A stretch of DNA of 14,673 nt from DATLYT01 sp035574455. Lineage in GTDB: Bacteria > Bacteroidota > Ignavibacteria > UBA10030. Of the stretch, positions 14,153 through 14,673 are shown piece by piece; position 1 is the stretch's first letter; the number at the start of each line of letters is the position of its first letter. Position numbers and translations under genes: made by a program. Where the stretch lies: NCBI GenBank assembly GCA_035574455.1, contig DATLYT010000069.1:1-14673 (forward strand), given 5' to 3'. The notes below the pieces were generated by a model. The model did no database searches. It had not been told where the DNA came from and saw only the letters and a program-made list of their open reading frames with translations.

Positions 14153-14161
14153 TGATTCCGC
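14128..14161 (-). terminator. Terminator-like hairpin or operator upstream of suhB
   Basis: GCGGAATCA (14140-14148) and TGATTCCGC (14153-14161) form a perfect 9-bp stem with a 4-nt loop. On the minus strand it is followed by TCTCTTTTTCTT (complement of 14128-14139), the shape of an intrinsic terminator. No minus-strand gene is seen upstream, so it would act in the suhB leader. Alternatively it is a regulator's operator over the suhB promoter. Confidence 0.45.
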
Positions 14162-14176
14162 GGCACTCCTTTTGCA
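14161..14176 (+). promoter_or_regulatory. Candidate sigma-54 promoter for the lipoprotein gene
   Basis: CGGCAC-TCCTT-TTGCA matches the sigma-54 consensus TGGCAC-N5-TTGCA at all but the first base, with the required 12-nt GG-to-GC spacing. It would start transcription near 14187 and give a leader of about 180 nt. The rest of 14101-14365 shows a small CGCGG/CCGCG stem (14182-14199) and an AGAGT/ACTCT stem (14278-14292). Confidence 0.35.
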
Positions 14177-14365
14177 TCCTTCGCGGTACTCTTTCCGCGC
14201 ATAATGGAGTGATATAAGTCACCCCAGCGGCGAAAAAGGTGTTGGATTATTCATCGTTCCTTGATTTTTCATACCTCAGAGTGTTAAACTCTCTTACGGA
14301 AGATGAGTCAAAAGAAGTGAACAAACTTTTGAACATCGTCCAGATACTTTATTAGAGGAGGATTT

Positions 14366-14673
14366 ATGGTGCTACAGAAACTGTGGATTGGTATTGTGGG
14401 AAGCATGCTGCTGCTCGCGGGGTGCGAATCGTTTACCACGCCCGAGGAGCAACTGACCGAACAAGACCTTGCTGCGTTGAAGCAGATGATCTTGTCCGAC
14501 CCGCTGTATACGATCGACCCGGTCATGCTGAACGACGGTGGGCCACCCTCGTTGAACGTTGCTGGGTTGGGCAAGACCGCTGTACCGATTATCCCGATTG
14601 CATGGGGACGGAATATCACCAGCGTCGATCGTAACGTGACGTTTTCTCAGACGAACGACACGACGTTGATTGC
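14366..14673 (+). CDS. Lipoprotein of unknown function, 5' part
   Basis: The frame opens at ATG 14366, 4 nt after the strong ribosome-binding site AGAGGAGG (14354-14361), and runs off the right edge after 102 codons. The N-terminus MVLQKLWIGIVGSMLLLAGC is a lipoprotein signal peptide with lipobox LAGC and lipidated C20. The mature part begins ESFTTPEEQLTEQDLAALKQ, then LSDPLYTIDPVMLNDGGPP and PIIPIAWGRNITSVDRNVTF. I do not recognise a family from this fragment. It is probably envelope-anchored. Another frame of about 80 codons overlapping it (14383-14634) lacks these signals. Confidence 0.85.
   Translation, partial: MVLQKLWIGIVGSMLLLAGCESFTTPEEQLTEQDLAALKQMILSDPLYTIDPVMLNDGGPPSLNVAGLGKTAVPIIPIAWGRNITSVDRNVTFSQTNDTTLI

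Noticed and set aside
14383..14634. 83-codon plus-strand frame near the right edge
   Set aside because: The other frame from 14366 has a strong ribosome-binding site, a signal peptide and a lipobox, and remains open to the edge.

Overview
The window is 14.7 kb of ordinary-looking bacterial chromosome, about 53% GC by eye, with dense genes in short overlapping operons. I infer a member of the Bacteroidetes/Chlorobi (FCB) group, perhaps an Ignavibacteria- or Kapabacteria-like lineage. The evidence is a secreted protein with CARDB, lamin-tail and FlgD-like C-terminal domains, and several TTG-N20/21-TAnnTTTG-like promoter candidates 20-26 nt before start codons. Some genes also carry strong Shine-Dalgarno sequences. 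No tRNA, rRNA, CRISPR array or intact insertion sequence was seen.

Layout, left to right. (1) 2-1591: the 3' end of a large surface or secreted protein. (2) 1658-5091: glnD (PII uridylyltransferase) and murI (glutamate racemase), joined by an ATGA overlap. (3) 5135-7527: an operon of a divergent peptide deformylase, a pterin-carbinolamine dehydratase, a small TPR protein, an SbtA-type bicarbonate transporter and its SbtB-type PII-like partner, partly linked by ATGA overlaps. (4) 7692-9980: pyrE, an MscS-family channel and a NUDIX ADP-ribose pyrophosphatase. (5) 9970-10613: a GxxExxY (PDDEXK_3) gene bracketed by period-10 repeat remnants, then a 62-residue zinc-ribbon protein. (6) 10684-12027: a thymidine/pyrimidine-nucleoside phosphorylase. 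(7) 12028-13245: a 268-bp leader rich in inverted repeats, then a CBS-pair protein and a membrane-anchored ferredoxin-fold protein that has lost two of four cluster cysteines. (8) 13321-14100, minus strand: suhB-like inositol monophosphatase. (9) 14366 to the right edge: the 5' end of a lipoprotein gene, behind a candidate sigma-54 promoter.

The genes cover nitrogen and carbon signalling (GlnD, SbtA/SbtB), cell-wall precursors (MurI), protein maturation (Def), nucleotide salvage and repair (PyrE, nucleoside phosphorylase, NUDIX) and osmotic protection (MscS). The two PII-related pieces, GlnD and SbtB, are probably not enzyme and substrate, because SbtB lacks the modifiable tyrosine motif. The least explained region is 12028-13245: a possible structured leader RNA, a CBS sensor and a degenerate membrane ferredoxin in a row.
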